DNA from: Bordetella parapertussis
Lineage (GTDB): Bacteria > Pseudomonadota > Gammaproteobacteria > Burkholderiales > SG8-41
Assembly (NCBI GenBank): GCA_945906815.1
Contig: CAMDRT010000007.1
Span: 62,001 to 126,000 of the forward strand
DNA length: 64,000 nucleotides
Reading direction: 5' to 3'
In this document: positions 1 through 9,060 of the stretch, in pieces
Layout of the letters: the number at the start of each line of letters is the position of its first letter
Numbering within the stretch: position 1 is the stretch's first letter
The notes under the pieces: model-generated
Database searches by the model: none
The model's input: the letters and a program-made list of their open reading frames with translations, nothing else
Told to the model about the DNA's origin: nothing
Made by a program: the position numbers and the translations under genes

Positions 1-1
1 T

Positions 2-1099
2 GCCAAGTCCGACTTGCCGGTGCCGCACGAAATCCGCGCCATTCTCGATCAGTATGTGATCGGTCAGGATGTGGCGAAAAAAATTCTGTCGGTGGCGGTG
101 TACAACCATTACAAGCGCCTGAAGGAAGCTGCAAAAAAAGACGACATCGAACTTTCCAAATCGAACATTCTGCTGGTTGGGCCTACGGGTTCGGGCAAAA
201 CGCTGCTCGCGCAGACGCTGGCGCGGCTGCTGAATGTGCCGTTCGTGATGGCCGATGCCACCACCTTGACCGAAGCCGGCTATGTGGGTGAGGACGTCGA
301 AAACATTATTCAAAAGCTGCTGCAAAAGTGTGACTACGATGTCGAGAAGGCGCAGCGCGGTATCGTCTATATCGATGAAATCGACAAAATTTCACGCAAG
401 TCTGATAACCCCTCGATCACCCGTGACGTGTCGGGCGAGGGCGTGCAGCAAGCGCTGCTAAAACTGATAGAAGGCACCACCGCGTCAGTGCCGCCGCAGG
501 GCGGGCGCAAGCATCCTAATCAGGAATTCGTGCAGGTTGATACCACCAATATTCTGTTCATCGTCGGCGGCGCATTTGACGGCCTAGAAAAAGTAATTCG
601 TGCGCGCTCTGAAAAGGGCGGCATCGGCTTTGGCGCCGAAGTACGCAGTAAGGATGATCGTAAAAGCATTACCCGCGTGCTGCGCGATGTGCAACCCGAG
701 GATTTGATTAAATTCGGTTTGATCCCTGAATTTGTTGGCCGCCTGCCCGTAGTGGCGACACTCGGTGAACTCGACGAGGGCGCGTTGATACAGATTTTGA
801 CGCAACCCAAGAACGCGCTGATCAAGCAATATCAAAAAATGTTCAGCCTCGAAGGTGCGGAACTCGAAATTCGTGAATCCGCCCTGAAAGCCATTGCCAA
901 GCGCGCGCTGGAACGAAAAACAGGCGCACGCGGCCTGCGTTCCATACTCGAAAACACGCTGCTCAACACTATGTTTGATCTGCCGTCGCTGGAGAACGTG
1001 ACCAAAGTGGTGGTGGATGAAGGCACCATCCTCAGCGATGCCGCGCCGTTGCTGATTTATTCGGATCCGCCAAAACTGGCGGCAGGTGCGAAAAGTTAG
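2..1099 (+). CDS. clpX: ATP-dependent Clp protease ATP-binding subunit ClpX (5' end cut off)
   Basis: AAA+ unfoldase that feeds tagged and damaged proteins into the ClpP peptidase in the cytoplasm. The frame is open from base 2, so the gene begins outside the window; about 365 residues remain, and the missing piece corresponds to the roughly 60-residue N-terminal zinc-binding domain of the usual 420-residue protein. Visible are the Walker A motif GPTGSGKT, the substrate-gripping pore loop GYVG, Walker B IVYIDEID, and the RKH pore loop ([10 protein letters not shown]). The protein ends with the normal small AAA+ subdomain. lon follows 124 bp downstream on the same strand, the usual clpP-clpX-lon order; no terminator is obvious between them. 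Confidence 0.98.
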   Translation, partial: AKSDLPVPHEIRAILDQYVIGQDVAKKILSVAVYNHYKRLKEAAKKDDIELSKSNILLVGPTGSGKTLLAQTLARLLNVPFVMADATTLTEAGYVGEDVENIIQKLLQKCDYDVEKAQRGIVYIDEIDKISRKSDNPSITRDVSGEGVQQALLKLIEGTTASVPPQGGRKHPNQEFVQVDTTNILFIVGGAFDGLEKVIRARSEKGGIGFGAEVRSKDDRKSITRVLRDVQPEDLIKFGLIPEFVGRLPVVATLGELDEGALIQILTQPKNALIKQYQKMFSLEGAELEIRESALKAIAKRALERKTGARGLRSILENTLLNTMFDLPSLENVTKVVVDEGTILSDAAPLLIYSDPPKLAAGAKS

Positions 1100-1223
1100 A
1101 TAAGCTATAGAGTTTGTTGTTATTTAATTTAGGGTTGAATGCCGGCAAATACGCCCCACATCTTAGTCATGATGTGTGACAAACGAGCCGCGATGAACGG
1201 AGTGATCTGTAAGGTGAAACAAC

Positions 1224-3668
1224 ATGACTGAAGCGGCGACGCCCCAACCCCAGCCGAGTATTCCTTCGCAAAATCCGTTAGCGATGCCGTTGTTGCCATT
1301 GCGCGATGTTGTGGTATTCCCGCATATGGTGATACCGCTGTTTGTCGGGCGCCCGAAATCGATCAAGGCGCTCGAGGCCGCGATGGAATCCGGCAAAAGC
1401 ATCATGCTGGTTGCGCAACGCTCGGCGGCAAAAGACGAGCCGGGACCTGAAGACCTCTACGCGATCGGTGCAATTGCAACGATTCTGCAAATGCTTAAGC
1501 TGCCCGATGGCACGGTAAAAGTTCTGGTTGAGGGGGGGCAGCGCGCGCGCATTGCTGCAGTGACCGACGCCGGCACGCATTTTATGGCGAGTGTTACGCC
1601 GATTGAGATCAGCGCAATCGCAGCTGACGCGAATCGTGAAATTGAAGCCATGCGCCGTACCATGGTGCAGCAGTTTGATCAGTATGTGAAGCTCAACAAA
1701 AAAATTCCGCCAGAGATCTTAACTTCCATCGCCGGTATAGACGATGCTAGCCGGCTTGCTGACCAGATAGCGGCACATCTGCCGTTGAAGCTCGAGCAGA
1801 AGCAGGAAGTGCTGGAAATGTTCGAGGTTAAAAAGCGCCTCGATCACCTGCTAAAAGTGGTGGATGGCGAGCTGGATATTCTGCAAGTTGAAAAACGCAT
1901 CCGTGGCCGCGTCAAGCGGCAGATGGAGAAAAGCCAGCGCGAGTATTACCTCAACGAGCAGGTCAAAGCGATCCAGAAAGAGTTGGGCGAAGGCGAAGAT
2001 GGCGTTGATCACGACGAGATGGGCAAGCGCATAAAATCCGCGCGCATGCCCAAGGAAGCGCGTAAAAAAGCCGACGCCGAGTTGAAAAAACTCAAGCTGA
2101 TGTCGCCGATGTCGGCGGAGGCGACAGTGGTGCGCAACTATATCGATGCGCTGACCGCTTTGCCATGGCGCAAGAAAAGCAAGATCAGCACCGATTTGAG
2201 CGCCGCCGAGAAAATTCTCGATGAAGATCACGACGGCCTGGAGAAGGTGAAGGAACGCATCATCGAATACCTCGCTGTGCAGCAGCGCGTGGACAAGGTA
2301 AAAGCGCCAATTCTATGTCTGGTGGGTGCGCCTGGCGTGGGAAAAACATCGCTAGGCCAATCCATTGCACGCGCGACCAACCGCAAATTCGTGCGTATGG
2401 CGCTCGGCGGTGTGCGAGACGAAGCGGAAGTCCGCGGCCACCGCCGAACTTACATCGGTTCTATGCCCGGCAAGATTCTCCAGAATATGTCTAAAGTAGG
2501 TGTACGTAACCCCTTATTTTTACTGGATGAGGTGGACAAGCTGGGAATGGATTTCCGCGGGGATCCCGCAAGCGCGTTGCTGGAAGTGCTGGACCCGGAA
2601 CAGAACCATACTTTTGTCGATCACTATGTCGAGGTCGAATACGATCTGTCGGACGTGATGTTTGTGGCGACGGCGAATACCCTGAATATTCCGCCCGCGC
2701 TGCTCGACCGCATGGAAGTCATCCGCCTGTCGGGTTACACCGAAGACGAAAAAGTAAAAATCGCGCAGAACCATTTACTGGCTAAGCTGATTAAGAATCA
2801 TGGTTTGAAAGCCGAGGAGATCACGGTCTCTGAAAGTGCGATTCGCGACATCGTACGGTACTACACGCGTGAAGCTGGCGTGCGCGCCCTGGAACGCGAA
2901 CTCTCAAAAATATGCCGCAAGGTGGTGAAAGAGTTGGTAAAGTCGGCGGACAAAGGGCGTAAGGTCGCTGTCTCCGCACGCAACCTCGACAAGTATTGCG
3001 GCGTACGCCGATATAGCTTTGGCATGGCTGAAAAGAAAAACCAGGTGGGTCAGGTCAACGGTCTGGCGTGGACGGAAGTGGGTGGCGAGTTACTCTCCAT
3101 CGAGGCGATCATGATGCCCGGTAAGGGCAAGATGACTACCACGGGTAAACTCGGCGAAGTGATGCAGGAGTCGGTACAGGCTGCATTGTCAGTAGTGCGT
3201 AACCGTTCCGAGCGCCTGGGTATAAATCCGGACTTCTATCAAAAACACGACATCCACATCCACTTGCCGGAGGGGGCCACTCCCAAGGATGGGCCCAGCG
3301 CGGGTGTCGGCATTTGCACGGCGATGGTGTCCATGCTGACTGGTATACCGGTGCGCGCGGACGTGGCCATGACCGGCGAGATCACCTTGCGCGGCGAAGT
3401 GTTGCCCATCGGCGGACTGAAAGAAAAATTGCTGGCGGCGCATCGTGGTGGCATCAAGATGGTGTTGATCCCCGAGGAAAACGTCAAAGATCTGGTTGAG
3501 ATTCCCGATACCATCAAGAACCGTCTCGACATCCATCCGATCCGATGGATAGATGCGGCGCTGGAGCTCGCGCTCGAGCGCAAGCCGCAGCCGTTGCCGG
3601 AGCAGCCCGCGGCGGCCACGCCGGTGGCCGCGCCACCCCCAGCAGCGCCGGAAGCTCGTCAGCACTGA
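1224..3668 (+). CDS. lon: Lon ATP-dependent serine protease
   Basis: Homo-oligomeric cytoplasmic protease that degrades misfolded and regulatory proteins. The 814-residue protein has the standard LonA layout: N-terminal substrate-binding domain (about 1-210), coiled linker, AAA+ module with Walker A GAPGVGKTS near residue 368 and Walker B LFLLDEVDK, and a C-terminal protease domain. The catalytic dyad is visible: Ser692 in DGPSAGVG and Lys735 in GGLKEKLLAA, separated by 43 residues as in E. coli (679/722). The tail after about residue 785 is Pro/Ala-rich and not conserved. The ATG at 1224 is preceded by AAGGTG at 1211. A 15-bp palindrome follows the stop, then the tRNA promoter. hupB, which follows lon in E. 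coli, is absent here. Confidence 0.98.
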   Translation: MTEAATPQPQPSIPSQNPLAMPLLPLRDVVVFPHMVIPLFVGRPKSIKALEAAMESGKSIMLVAQRSAAKDEPGPEDLYAIGAIATILQMLKLPDGTVKVLVEGGQRARIAAVTDAGTHFMASVTPIEISAIAADANREIEAMRRTMVQQFDQYVKLNKKIPPEILTSIAGIDDASRLADQIAAHLPLKLEQKQEVLEMFEVKKRLDHLLKVVDGELDILQVEKRIRGRVKRQMEKSQREYYLNEQVKAIQKELGEGEDGVDHDEMGKRIKSARMPKEARKKADAELKKLKLMSPMSAEATVVRNYIDALTALPWRKKSKISTDLSAAEKILDEDHDGLEKVKERIIEYLAVQQRVDKVKAPILCLVGAPGVGKTSLGQSIARATNRKFVRMALGGVRDEAEVRGHRRTYIGSMPGKILQNMSKVGVRNPLFLLDEVDKLGMDFRGDPASALLEVLDPEQNHTFVDHYVEVEYDLSDVMFVATANTLNIPPALLDRMEVIRLSGYTEDEKVKIAQNHLLAKLIKNHGLKAEEITVSESAIRDIVRYYTREAGVRALERELSKICRKVVKELVKSADKGRKVAVSARNLDKYCGVRRYSFGMAEKKNQVGQVNGLAWTEVGGELLSIEAIMMPGKGKMTTTGKLGEVMQESVQAALSVVRNRSERLGINPDFYQKHDIHIHLPEGATPKDGPSAGVGICTAMVSMLTGIPVRADVAMTGEITLRGEVLPIGGLKEKLLAAHRGGIKMVLIPEENVKDLVEIPDTIKNRLDIHPIRWIDAALELALERKPQPLPEQPAAATPVAAPPPAAPEARQH

Positions 3669-3707
3669 TGTGAATGCCGATTCACAGTGAATCTTTGCTG
3701 ATCGTAT

Positions 3708-3737
3708 TTGGCTAATCGCAGAGAAATACGCTAAAAT
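3708..3737 (+). promoter_or_regulatory. Probable sigma70 promoter of the tRNA-Val/tRNA-Asp unit
   Basis: TTGGCT (3708-3713, 4/6 to consensus) and TAAAAT (3732-3737, 5/6) are separated by 18 bp and followed by a GC-rich discriminator, placing the start about 14 bp before the mature tRNA-Val. Assigned by eye from position and hexamers only. Confidence 0.5.
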
Positions 3738-3757
3738 CGCAGTCTTTGCGATGTACC

Positions 3758-3833
3758 GGGTGCTTAGCTCAGTTGGTAGAGCGTCGCCCTTACAAGGCGA
3801 ATGTCGGCGGTTCGAACCCGTCAGCACCCACCA
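3758..3833 (+). tRNA. tRNA-Val (anticodon TAC)
   Basis: Full cloverleaf: acceptor GGGTGCT pairs with AGCACCC (3823-3829), discriminator A, encoded CCA at 3831-3833. The D arm contains AGCTCAGTTGGTAGAGC, the anticodon loop CTTACAA gives TAC at 3791-3793, and the T arm has GGTTCGAACC. It reads GUA and, with the usual U34 modification, other valine codons. It lies 23 bp before tRNA-Asp, probably in one transcript. Confidence 0.97.
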
Positions 3834-3856
3834 GGCAATGAGCAAGAGCAGTTCGA

Positions 3857-3933
3857 GGAGTGGTAGTTCAGTTGGTTAGAATACCGGCCTGTCACGCCGG
3901 GGGTCGCGGGTTCGAGTCCCGTCCACTCCGCCA
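3857..3933 (+). tRNA. tRNA-Asp (anticodon GTC), probable integration target
   Basis: Complete 77-nt tRNA: acceptor GGAGTGG pairs with CCACTCC, discriminator G, encoded CCA at 3931-3933, anticodon loop CTGTCAC with GTC at 3891-3893, T arm GGGTTCGAGTCCC. Its 3' half (3884-3936) recurs in decayed form on the same strand at 27223-27275 just before ppiD, so this gene looks like the attachment site of the block that follows it. Confidence 0.97.
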
Positions 3934-3956
3934 ATAAAATAAAGTATTGTTTCCAT

Positions 3957-3991
3957 AAAATACCCCTGTCAACGCACAGGGGTATTTTTTT
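3957..3991. terminator. Convergent, probably bidirectional terminator
   Basis: Arms TACCCCTGT (3961-3969) and ACAGGGGTA (3976-3984), extended by AAAA on one side and seven T on the other, with a six-base loop. It can end the tRNA transcript on the plus strand and the CoA-transferase transcript on the minus strand. The stop codon of the minus-strand gene lies within the hairpin. If the island model is right, this terminator came with the island. Confidence 0.85.
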
Positions 3992-5219
3992 GCGGGAACG
4001 TAGGCGATGCTTCGACAATCCCCGTTGTGTGCAGCTCCCGGATTTCTCCTTCGCTAAATCCCAGCCTGCGCAATATCTCATCGGTATGCTGTCCGACACG
4101 CGGCGGCGGAGAATGAATGCGGGCCGCGGTTTTTGATAGCTGATACGGCGCCTTAGGCACGCCTATCGAATAGCCCAGTTCAGCATCATAGGGAAACCGG
4201 TGCATGAGCCCACGATGCACGACTTGCGGATTCTCGATTGCCTGATACAGATTGCGTACTGCCATCGCCGCCACGCCTGCATCGGAGATGATTTCCTCCC
4301 ACTCCAGCGCTGTTTTCTGCTGCAGCGTCTTTTCAATTTCCGCACACAAGGCCGCATAATTCCCGGCAACCACACCGGCATTGCAAAAGCGCGGATCCAG
4401 TGGAATATCGGTGCGGCCGATCGCCTTCCAGAAGCGCGCTCGGCGTGACTCCGTAGTGGCCGCCACAGATAAGATACCGTCCATGCAATGGAAAATATTC
4501 GAGATATAGCGACCATCGCCATTACCCCGCAGTGCCTTGTAGTTGTCGGTGGTTGCCGCTTCGCACAGATCGGCGCCCGCCATGGTCATCGCGGTATCGA
4601 GCATGGCGCAGTCTATGTACTGGCCTTCGCCGGTCTGCGATCGGTAATACAGTGCGGAGACAATGCCCAGCGCGGCGGCGTAGCCGGTGGCGTAGTCGGC
4701 CATCAGGAAACCCACTTTCATTGGGCCGGTCTCGGGCGTGCCCGTCAGGCTCATCAGCCCGCTCGCCGCCTGCACCGCGCCATCTATCGCCGCGCGCCGG
4801 GCCGTAGGTCCGGTCTGGCCGTAACCGGTGACGGAGCAGTAAATGAGTTTCGGATTGAGTGCGCTAAGATCGCCGTAGCTCAGACCGTATTTGGCCATGC
4901 CGCCTGCGACCAGATTCTCCACCACGATGTCGGACTCGGCGGCAAGCCGGCGAAATATATCCTGGCCTTTGGCTACGCTGATGTCGAGCTGCATGGATTT
5001 CTTGTTCGCCGCCTGGGCAAGAAAACTGTGGCTCATGGCATGTTTGGCGAGCCCGTTTCCAGCGCCTGCGACCAAGCGCATGCTGTCAACTTCCTTGGGA
5101 TTGTCTATGGTGAGCACTTCAGCCCCATGCAGGGCAAGCTGGTAGGTTGCAAACGGCGCGGCGATCTGGCGTGCTACGGCCAGAACTTTAATGCCGTCGA
5201 AGAGATTTCCGCAATTCAC
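3969..5219 (-). CDS. Class III CoA-transferase (CaiB/BaiF family)
   Basis: Family III enzymes move CoA between carboxylic acids and usually start or finish degradation of an organic acid; the substrate cannot be read from sequence. The 416-residue protein has the standard family length, the N-terminal stretch LFDGIKVLAV and the Rossmann-type segment with GAEVLTIDNP. The candidate catalytic aspartate is Asp146 in AAIDGAVQAASGLM, the position of the nucleophile in formyl-CoA transferase. The stop codon falls inside the convergent terminator at 3957-3991. It is the first gene of the block behind tRNA-Asp and runs toward the tRNA. The upstream 750 bp hold no clear gene, so it is probably a single-gene transcript. 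Confidence 0.9.
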   Translation of the reverse strand: MNCGNLFDGIKVLAVARQIAAPFATYQLALHGAEVLTIDNPKEVDSMRLVAGAGNGLAKHAMSHSFLAQAANKKSMQLDISVAKGQDIFRRLAAESDIVVENLVAGGMAKYGLSYGDLSALNPKLIYCSVTGYGQTGPTARRAAIDGAVQAASGLMSLTGTPETGPMKVGFLMADYATGYAAALGIVSALYYRSQTGEGQYIDCAMLDTAMTMAGADLCEAATTDNYKALRGNGDGRYISNIFHCMDGILSVAATTESRRARFWKAIGRTDIPLDPRFCNAGVVAGNYAALCAEIEKTLQQKTALEWEEIISDAGVAAMAVRNLYQAIENPQVVHRGLMHRFPYDAELGYSIGVPKAPYQLSKTAARIHSPPPRVGQHTDEILRRLGFSEGEIRELHTTGIVEASPTFPQKNTPVR

Positions 5220-5687
5220 CGCAAGGCTCCCAATATCAAAGTGACCTCAATCCGGCAGGATGAATGCCGCTCAGCAGGAATTCTACCGGCGGTACAGTGG
5301 CGAGGAGACTTTGTTTGTCGGCAGGTCTATTCGCAGGAGCACGGTATCATCCCGCACACTCCTTCACAATGTTCTTGCGTTTTCGTGGCTTCGGATGTTT
5401 AATCGCATCGTGATCGAATGCATCGAGAAAAACGATTGCTCAATTCTCGGAATAGCAAAATAGCCATAGCAACTGGCCGAAAAATTCCCGTAGCGGCGCT
5501 CCGCGGCGGCGGGTTCGATCTCACTCCAAAGCACGAAAACACAAGTATTGCAGCATCGGCTTTCGCCTGTACAGGCGGGAAGCCTGCGGTATTCTATCGG
5601 CAGCAGATCATCGCTGCCATGGGATAGCCCGCGCCAGTGGGGGCGGGTTGGGTTAGTTGTATAACTTGATCTCTAAAGGAGATTGTC
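5220..5687. other. Gap without a recognisable gene
   Basis: Only short frames with no family resemblance and no good ribosome binding site occur here. The stretch must hold the promoter of the CoA-transferase, but no convincing hexamers stand out. Confidence 0.5.
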
Positions 5688-5820
5688 ATGGCAGCAAAGA
5701 AAAAAGCAGCTAAGAAACCCGCACCAAAGAAGTAGTTCTTGGGCAGTAATGCCCGTTGAAGAGGTGGCAAGAAAAGTCCGCTAACATCAAAGCGGCAAAG
5801 AAAAAGCCCACCAAAAAATG
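5688..5820 (+). pseudogene. Remnant of a Lys/Ala/Pro-rich histone-like small protein
   Basis: A strong ribosome binding site (AAAGGAGA, 5676-5683) precedes ATG at 5688, which opens a 15-codon frame, MAAKKKAAKKPAPKK, ended by TAG at 5733. About 50 bp further the same composition resumes in another frame (NIKAAKKKPTKK, 5783-5818). Lys-Ala repeat proteins of this kind are the histone H1-like DNA-binding tails found in many betaproteobacteria. The simplest reading is a frameshifted and truncated copy. It could instead be an intact very short basic peptide, since the ribosome binding site is good. Confidence 0.4.
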
Positions 5821-5973
5821 TCTTGGAGATCGGGCACAAAAGCTGCCAGGCTGATGTATCTGACTCCAAGACAATCTCGCTACGCTACCGCTGCAGGCGC
5901 TTGGAATTCATAGCGGCGACTTAGCTTTGATCTGTTCCCGGAATTAGAACGCCGGTGCCGCTCAGGGGTGGCG

Positions 5974-6537
5974 CTATCGGCGCAGCGCCGCCCGGAATTT
6001 TTCGCGCGCGGCAGCACCGTGCATATAGGCCCAATCCTGCGGGTAAGTCTCGCCCGGCTCTATTTTGAGATCGATCAACAGCGGGCCGCTCGCGCGCAGT
6101 ATGCCGGGCAGCGCGGCCTCCAGCGCATCCAGCTCTGAGAACTCATACGCTTCGCGGTAGCCGGCTGCTCGCGCGAGTCCGGCAAAGCTTACCCTGTTCT
6201 GGGCGGGAATCGGATGTCCGCCGTTGGCTTCGTAGGTGCCGTTCTCGCACACAAAGTGCAGCAGATTGTTCGGTGCGGCGTTAGCGATGGTCACCAGACT
6301 GCCGAGGTTCATCAGCAGACTGCCGTCGCCATCGAGCACGATCACCCGGCGCTGCGGGGCGCCCAGCGCGAATCCCAGCGCCAGCGACGATGCCTGGCCC
6401 ATCGCCCCTACTGCGGTGAAAGTGGGCGCTTCCGGCTTGATCGCCAGCCACTCGAACGTCGCCTGATACACCGGCACTACGAGTTCGTCGCGATGGAATT
6501 TCGCGATCAGCTTCAGACACTGGTCACGCTTCATCAT
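5974..6537 (-). CDS. ThDP-dependent decarboxylase, beta (ThDP-binding) subunit, sulfopyruvate/phosphonopyruvate type
   Basis: C-terminal half of a thiamine-diphosphate 2-oxoacid decarboxylase made as a separate chain, like ComE of sulfopyruvate decarboxylase. The 187-residue protein carries the cofactor motif GDG (residues 70-72) with the metal-ligand asparagine in ENGTYEANGG 28 residues later, and the helix segment AVGAMGQASSLALGFALG. It starts inside the alpha subunit gene (ATGA overlap at 6534-6537), so the two chains are translationally coupled and should assemble. No other coenzyme M or phosphonate genes are nearby, so the substrate may be another 2-oxo acid; a role in sulfonate or phosphonate breakdown is only a guess. 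Confidence 0.85.
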   Translation of the reverse strand: MMKRDQCLKLIAKFHRDELVVPVYQATFEWLAIKPEAPTFTAVGAMGQASSLALGFALGAPQRRVIVLDGDGSLLMNLGSLVTIANAAPNNLLHFVCENGTYEANGGHPIPAQNRVSFAGLARAAGYREAYEFSELDALEAALPGILRASGPLLIDLKIEPGETYPQDWAYMHGAAAREKFRAALRR

Positions 6538-7064
6538 AGCGGGCTCCTCCCGACCAACAGCACCAGCGGGGTGGAATTCACATAGGCGCGTTCGATCGCG
6601 GGTGCAATGCGCTGCTCGTCGCCGGCACTGTGCAGGAATTCATAAGCGATCCCCATCGCATCGAGGATCGGCGTGACAATGCGCACGCCGTAGCTGCGCG
6701 ACTGCGCCGGCGGCGCAGCGGATTCGTGGGAGAGTAAACCGACCATCATCACCACCGGCAGCCGGTACTCGACGGCGATTCCGCGCAGCGCGTTGACCGA
6801 ATCGAGCAAGCCGGTGTTCTGCATCAGCAGCAGCGCGCGCTTGTCGCAGAATGACAACGCGGCGCAAATCGACACGCCTTCGTCTTCCTTGCAGACGCGC
6901 ACCAGCTTCAGTGCGGCGTCCGATGCCACCCGGCGCAACACGCTTTCGCTGGTGACGCGGTCGGGCACCGAGACTACAAACTCGACGCCGCTGTGCTTGA
7001 TGGCATCGACGATGGCCGCACCCGCAAGGGCCGCTATGACAGGATGATTTTCTACTTGTGCCAT
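6534..7064 (-). CDS. ThDP-dependent decarboxylase, alpha (Pyr domain) subunit, sulfopyruvate/phosphonopyruvate type
   Basis: Partner of the gene downstream: the PYR domain as a free 176-residue chain, like ComD. It supplies the conserved glutamate that activates the aminopyrimidine ring of ThDP, here within KEDEGVSICAAL (Glu60 or Glu62), and the LLMQNTGLLDSVNAL segment typical of this split family. The alpha-beta order with a 4-bp overlap matches comD-comE arrangements. The minus-strand start at 7064 lies 108 bp from the end of the M14 peptidase gene, so the three may share a transcript. Assignment to the family is firm; the actual 2-oxo acid is unknown. Confidence 0.85.
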   Translation of the reverse strand: MAQVENHPVIAALAGAAIVDAIKHSGVEFVVSVPDRVTSESVLRRVASDAALKLVRVCKEDEGVSICAALSFCDKRALLLMQNTGLLDSVNALRGIAVEYRLPVVMMVGLLSHESAAPPAQSRSYGVRIVTPILDAMGIAYEFLHSAGDEQRIAPAIERAYVNSTPLVLLVGRSPL

Positions 7065-7172
7065 AGGCTCAGAAATCCGATCGTTGTTGAGTATTGCAAA
7101 GCATACACGTCAGTCCAAACGGCCTGGCTGGATTTTAACCTCATGAGCAGCGCTGCGCCGGGCATCTGTACG

Positions 7173-8312
7173 TTATCCACCGTTTACGGACACCAGCAAG
7201 GGTCCCAGCATCGCGGCGCCCAGCTTACGGCTGCGCTCACCGTTCCAACCCACATCGGGGTCCGGCAAATTGGCATTGTCTTTAAACGGCATCTCCAAGG
7301 TGAGGGACAGGCAGCCAAATGTGTGACCTACCCACTTCGATGCAAGTTTGAGCGCGTCTTCTTTGTATTTGCCGGCGGAGTAGCCATGCACGTCCTGGAA
7401 ATCCGGGCTGGCGCGCTTGAAATTGCTGATGAACTCACTTTGCACTGCGGCCTGTTCCGAGGTGAAACCCGGCAGCATCTCGCTGCCGGCGACGAACACA
7501 TAAGGCAGACCCTCGTCGCCGTGCACGTCGATGAAAGCATCGACCCCGGTTTTTAGCATATGCGCGCGCACCCCGAAAACTTCCGGGCTCGATTCCATGC
7601 TGGGACTTACCCATTCCCGATTGAGATTCGCACCGGCGGCGTTGCTGCGCAGATTGCCGCGCACGCTGCCATCCGGATTCATGTTGGGCACGATGTGCAC
7701 CACTGCGACTTCGAGCAGGCGGCGCGAAACCGGATCTGAACGATCCAGCAGGCGCTCGATCATGCCTTCGGCGAACCACTCAGCCATGGCTTCACCGGGA
7801 TGCTGGCGGGCGATCACCCATATTGTTTTCTTCCCGCCGTTGGCATTTCCGACGCTGACCAAATCGATGTCCCGTCCCTCTACGGTAGCGCCGAGGCGTG
7901 CGACGCGCGCGAGCGCAGAGGCGCTCACGCGACCGATCAGCTGCTGGTGGCGTTCGAGCGAGTACGGTTCGAAGTAGGCATACCAGATCGTGTCTCGCTC
8001 CGGCGTATGTTCGACCGTCATCACGCCACCGTGGTAGGTGGTCGGTACGCGGAACCAGTGCGAACGATCATAGGATGCCACTGCGCGGTAATCCTTCCAA
8101 CCTTGGGGATAGCTGCAGGCGCCGGCGTTCTCGAAGTGTATTTTGCACTGCAGTCCGCGCGCGTCAGACAGCCGAAAGTGGAACCACTGCCGGAAGTCGG
8201 CGTGTGAATCTTTGCGGATGGCCAGCTTGAGATCAGCGGTGGCGCCGACGGTGGCGGTAGAAATGACCTCGATGGCGCCGGAATCGAATTGGGCGGAGAT
8301 GGTGGGTGCCAT
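7173..8312 (-). CDS. M14-family zinc carboxypeptidase (cytosolic carboxypeptidase-like)
   Basis: Metallocarboxypeptidase of the CCP/AGBL-related branch of M14. The 379-residue protein has an N-terminal beta-rich domain (about 1-125) typical of this branch and then the catalytic domain. Zinc ligands are visible as His171 and Glu174 (HPGE) and His264 (DVHGDEG), the substrate-binding segment as NPDG and NLNREW, and the catalytic glutamate as Glu340 in LTLEMPFKD. No signal peptide is seen, so it should act in the cytoplasm, perhaps trimming C-terminal residues of peptides or amide conjugates. It lies upstream of the decarboxylase genes on the same strand with a 108-bp gap. Confidence 0.9.
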   Translation of the reverse strand: MAPTISAQFDSGAIEVISTATVGATADLKLAIRKDSHADFRQWFHFRLSDARGLQCKIHFENAGACSYPQGWKDYRAVASYDRSHWFRVPTTYHGGVMTVEHTPERDTIWYAYFEPYSLERHQQLIGRVSASALARVARLGATVEGRDIDLVSVGNANGGKKTIWVIARQHPGEAMAEWFAEGMIERLLDRSDPVSRRLLEVAVVHIVPNMNPDGSVRGNLRSNAAGANLNREWVSPSMESSPEVFGVRAHMLKTGVDAFIDVHGDEGLPYVFVAGSEMLPGFTSEQAAVQSEFISNFKRASPDFQDVHGYSAGKYKEDALKLASKWVGHTFGCLSLTLEMPFKDNANLPDPDVGWNGERSRKLGAAMLGPLLVSVNGG

Positions 8313-8499
8313 AGGTATTGCTTCGGTGATCAGTCAGTTTGTAGCGTGAGTCTAGCCTGAAATTCGCTCCGCGCCTGTCAGCATCTGCAGCGGGCCGCTA
8401 TGGGGTGGTGCCCATCCGGACCGAGGCGCGGTATTCAATCCGGAGGTGGACACAGGCCCTCGAAGGGGCCAAGATCAGCGTCAAGCTAAAGGAGATTCC

Positions 8500-8991
8500 A
8501 TGCAAACTCTGTTACCCCTCGCCAACCAAGTGGCGCAACGCCTGTGTGCGCGCAAGGAAACTGTCGCCGTTGCGGAGTCGTCCGCGGGTGGGCTCATATC
8601 GGCCGCGCTGCTTGCGGTACCTGGCGCATCGGCCTTTTATGTTGGCGGAGCGGTCGCCTACACACGTGCAGCGAAGGAGCGCTTCGTCAGCATCACGCTC
8701 GACGACTACAAGCAGGCGCGGGCCGCGACCGAAAAACACGCCATCACCCTGGCGCAGCGCATTCGCGCGCAACTGGGAACCACGTGGGGCATAGGGGAGA
8801 CCGGTGCGGCCGGCCCCAGCGGGAACAGCTACGGCGACCCCGCCGGGCACACTTGCCTCGGCGTGGCGGGGCCGGGTCAACGCGCGAAATCACTCAATAC
8901 GGGCAGCGCAGACCGTGTCGAAAACATGGAACTGTTCGCCGCCGCCGCGCTTGAACTGTTGCGGGATGCGCTGGATGCCGACAAGCGCTGA
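8500..8991 (+). CDS. CinA C-terminal domain protein (nicotinamide-nucleotide amidohydrolase-like)
   Basis: Single-domain member of the CinA/PncC family, whose characterised members deamidate nicotinamide mononucleotide in NAD recycling. The 163-residue protein shows the family signature VAVAESSAGGLISAALLAVPGAS and the glycine-rich GETGAAGPSG; length fits a stand-alone PncC. An upstream in-frame start exists at 8446, but ATG 8500 is preferred because AAAGGAG (8488-8494) sits at good spacing and the family begins there. The second half is less typical (SYGDPAGHTCLGVAGP), so a different amide substrate is possible. It is isolated between divergently placed genes. Confidence 0.85.
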   Translation: MQTLLPLANQVAQRLCARKETVAVAESSAGGLISAALLAVPGASAFYVGGAVAYTRAAKERFVSITLDDYKQARAATEKHAITLAQRIRAQLGTTWGIGETGAAGPSGNSYGDPAGHTCLGVAGPGQRAKSLNTGSADRVENMELFAAAALELLRDALDADKR

Positions 8992-9060
8992 GCGTGTCGT
9001 TGGCGGATGGCTATTCATGCTGCAATCGGTTGCAGCAGGTCGCGAAGGTGAATCACAGCC

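Noticed and set aside
3679..3693. 15-bp palindrome GATTCAC-A-GTGAATC after lon as a terminator
   Set aside because: Only three T follow and the one-base centre leaves a weak hairpin; it may still be a protein-binding site but is not supported as a terminator.
4488..5402. Long plus-strand frame of 304 codons over the CoA-transferase gene
   Set aside because: It lies antisense to a well-supported gene, has no family pattern and follows from high GC at third positions.
5260..5627. Two short plus-strand frames upstream of the histone-like remnant
   Set aside because: No ribosome binding site, no family resemblance, and overlapping frames of similar length.
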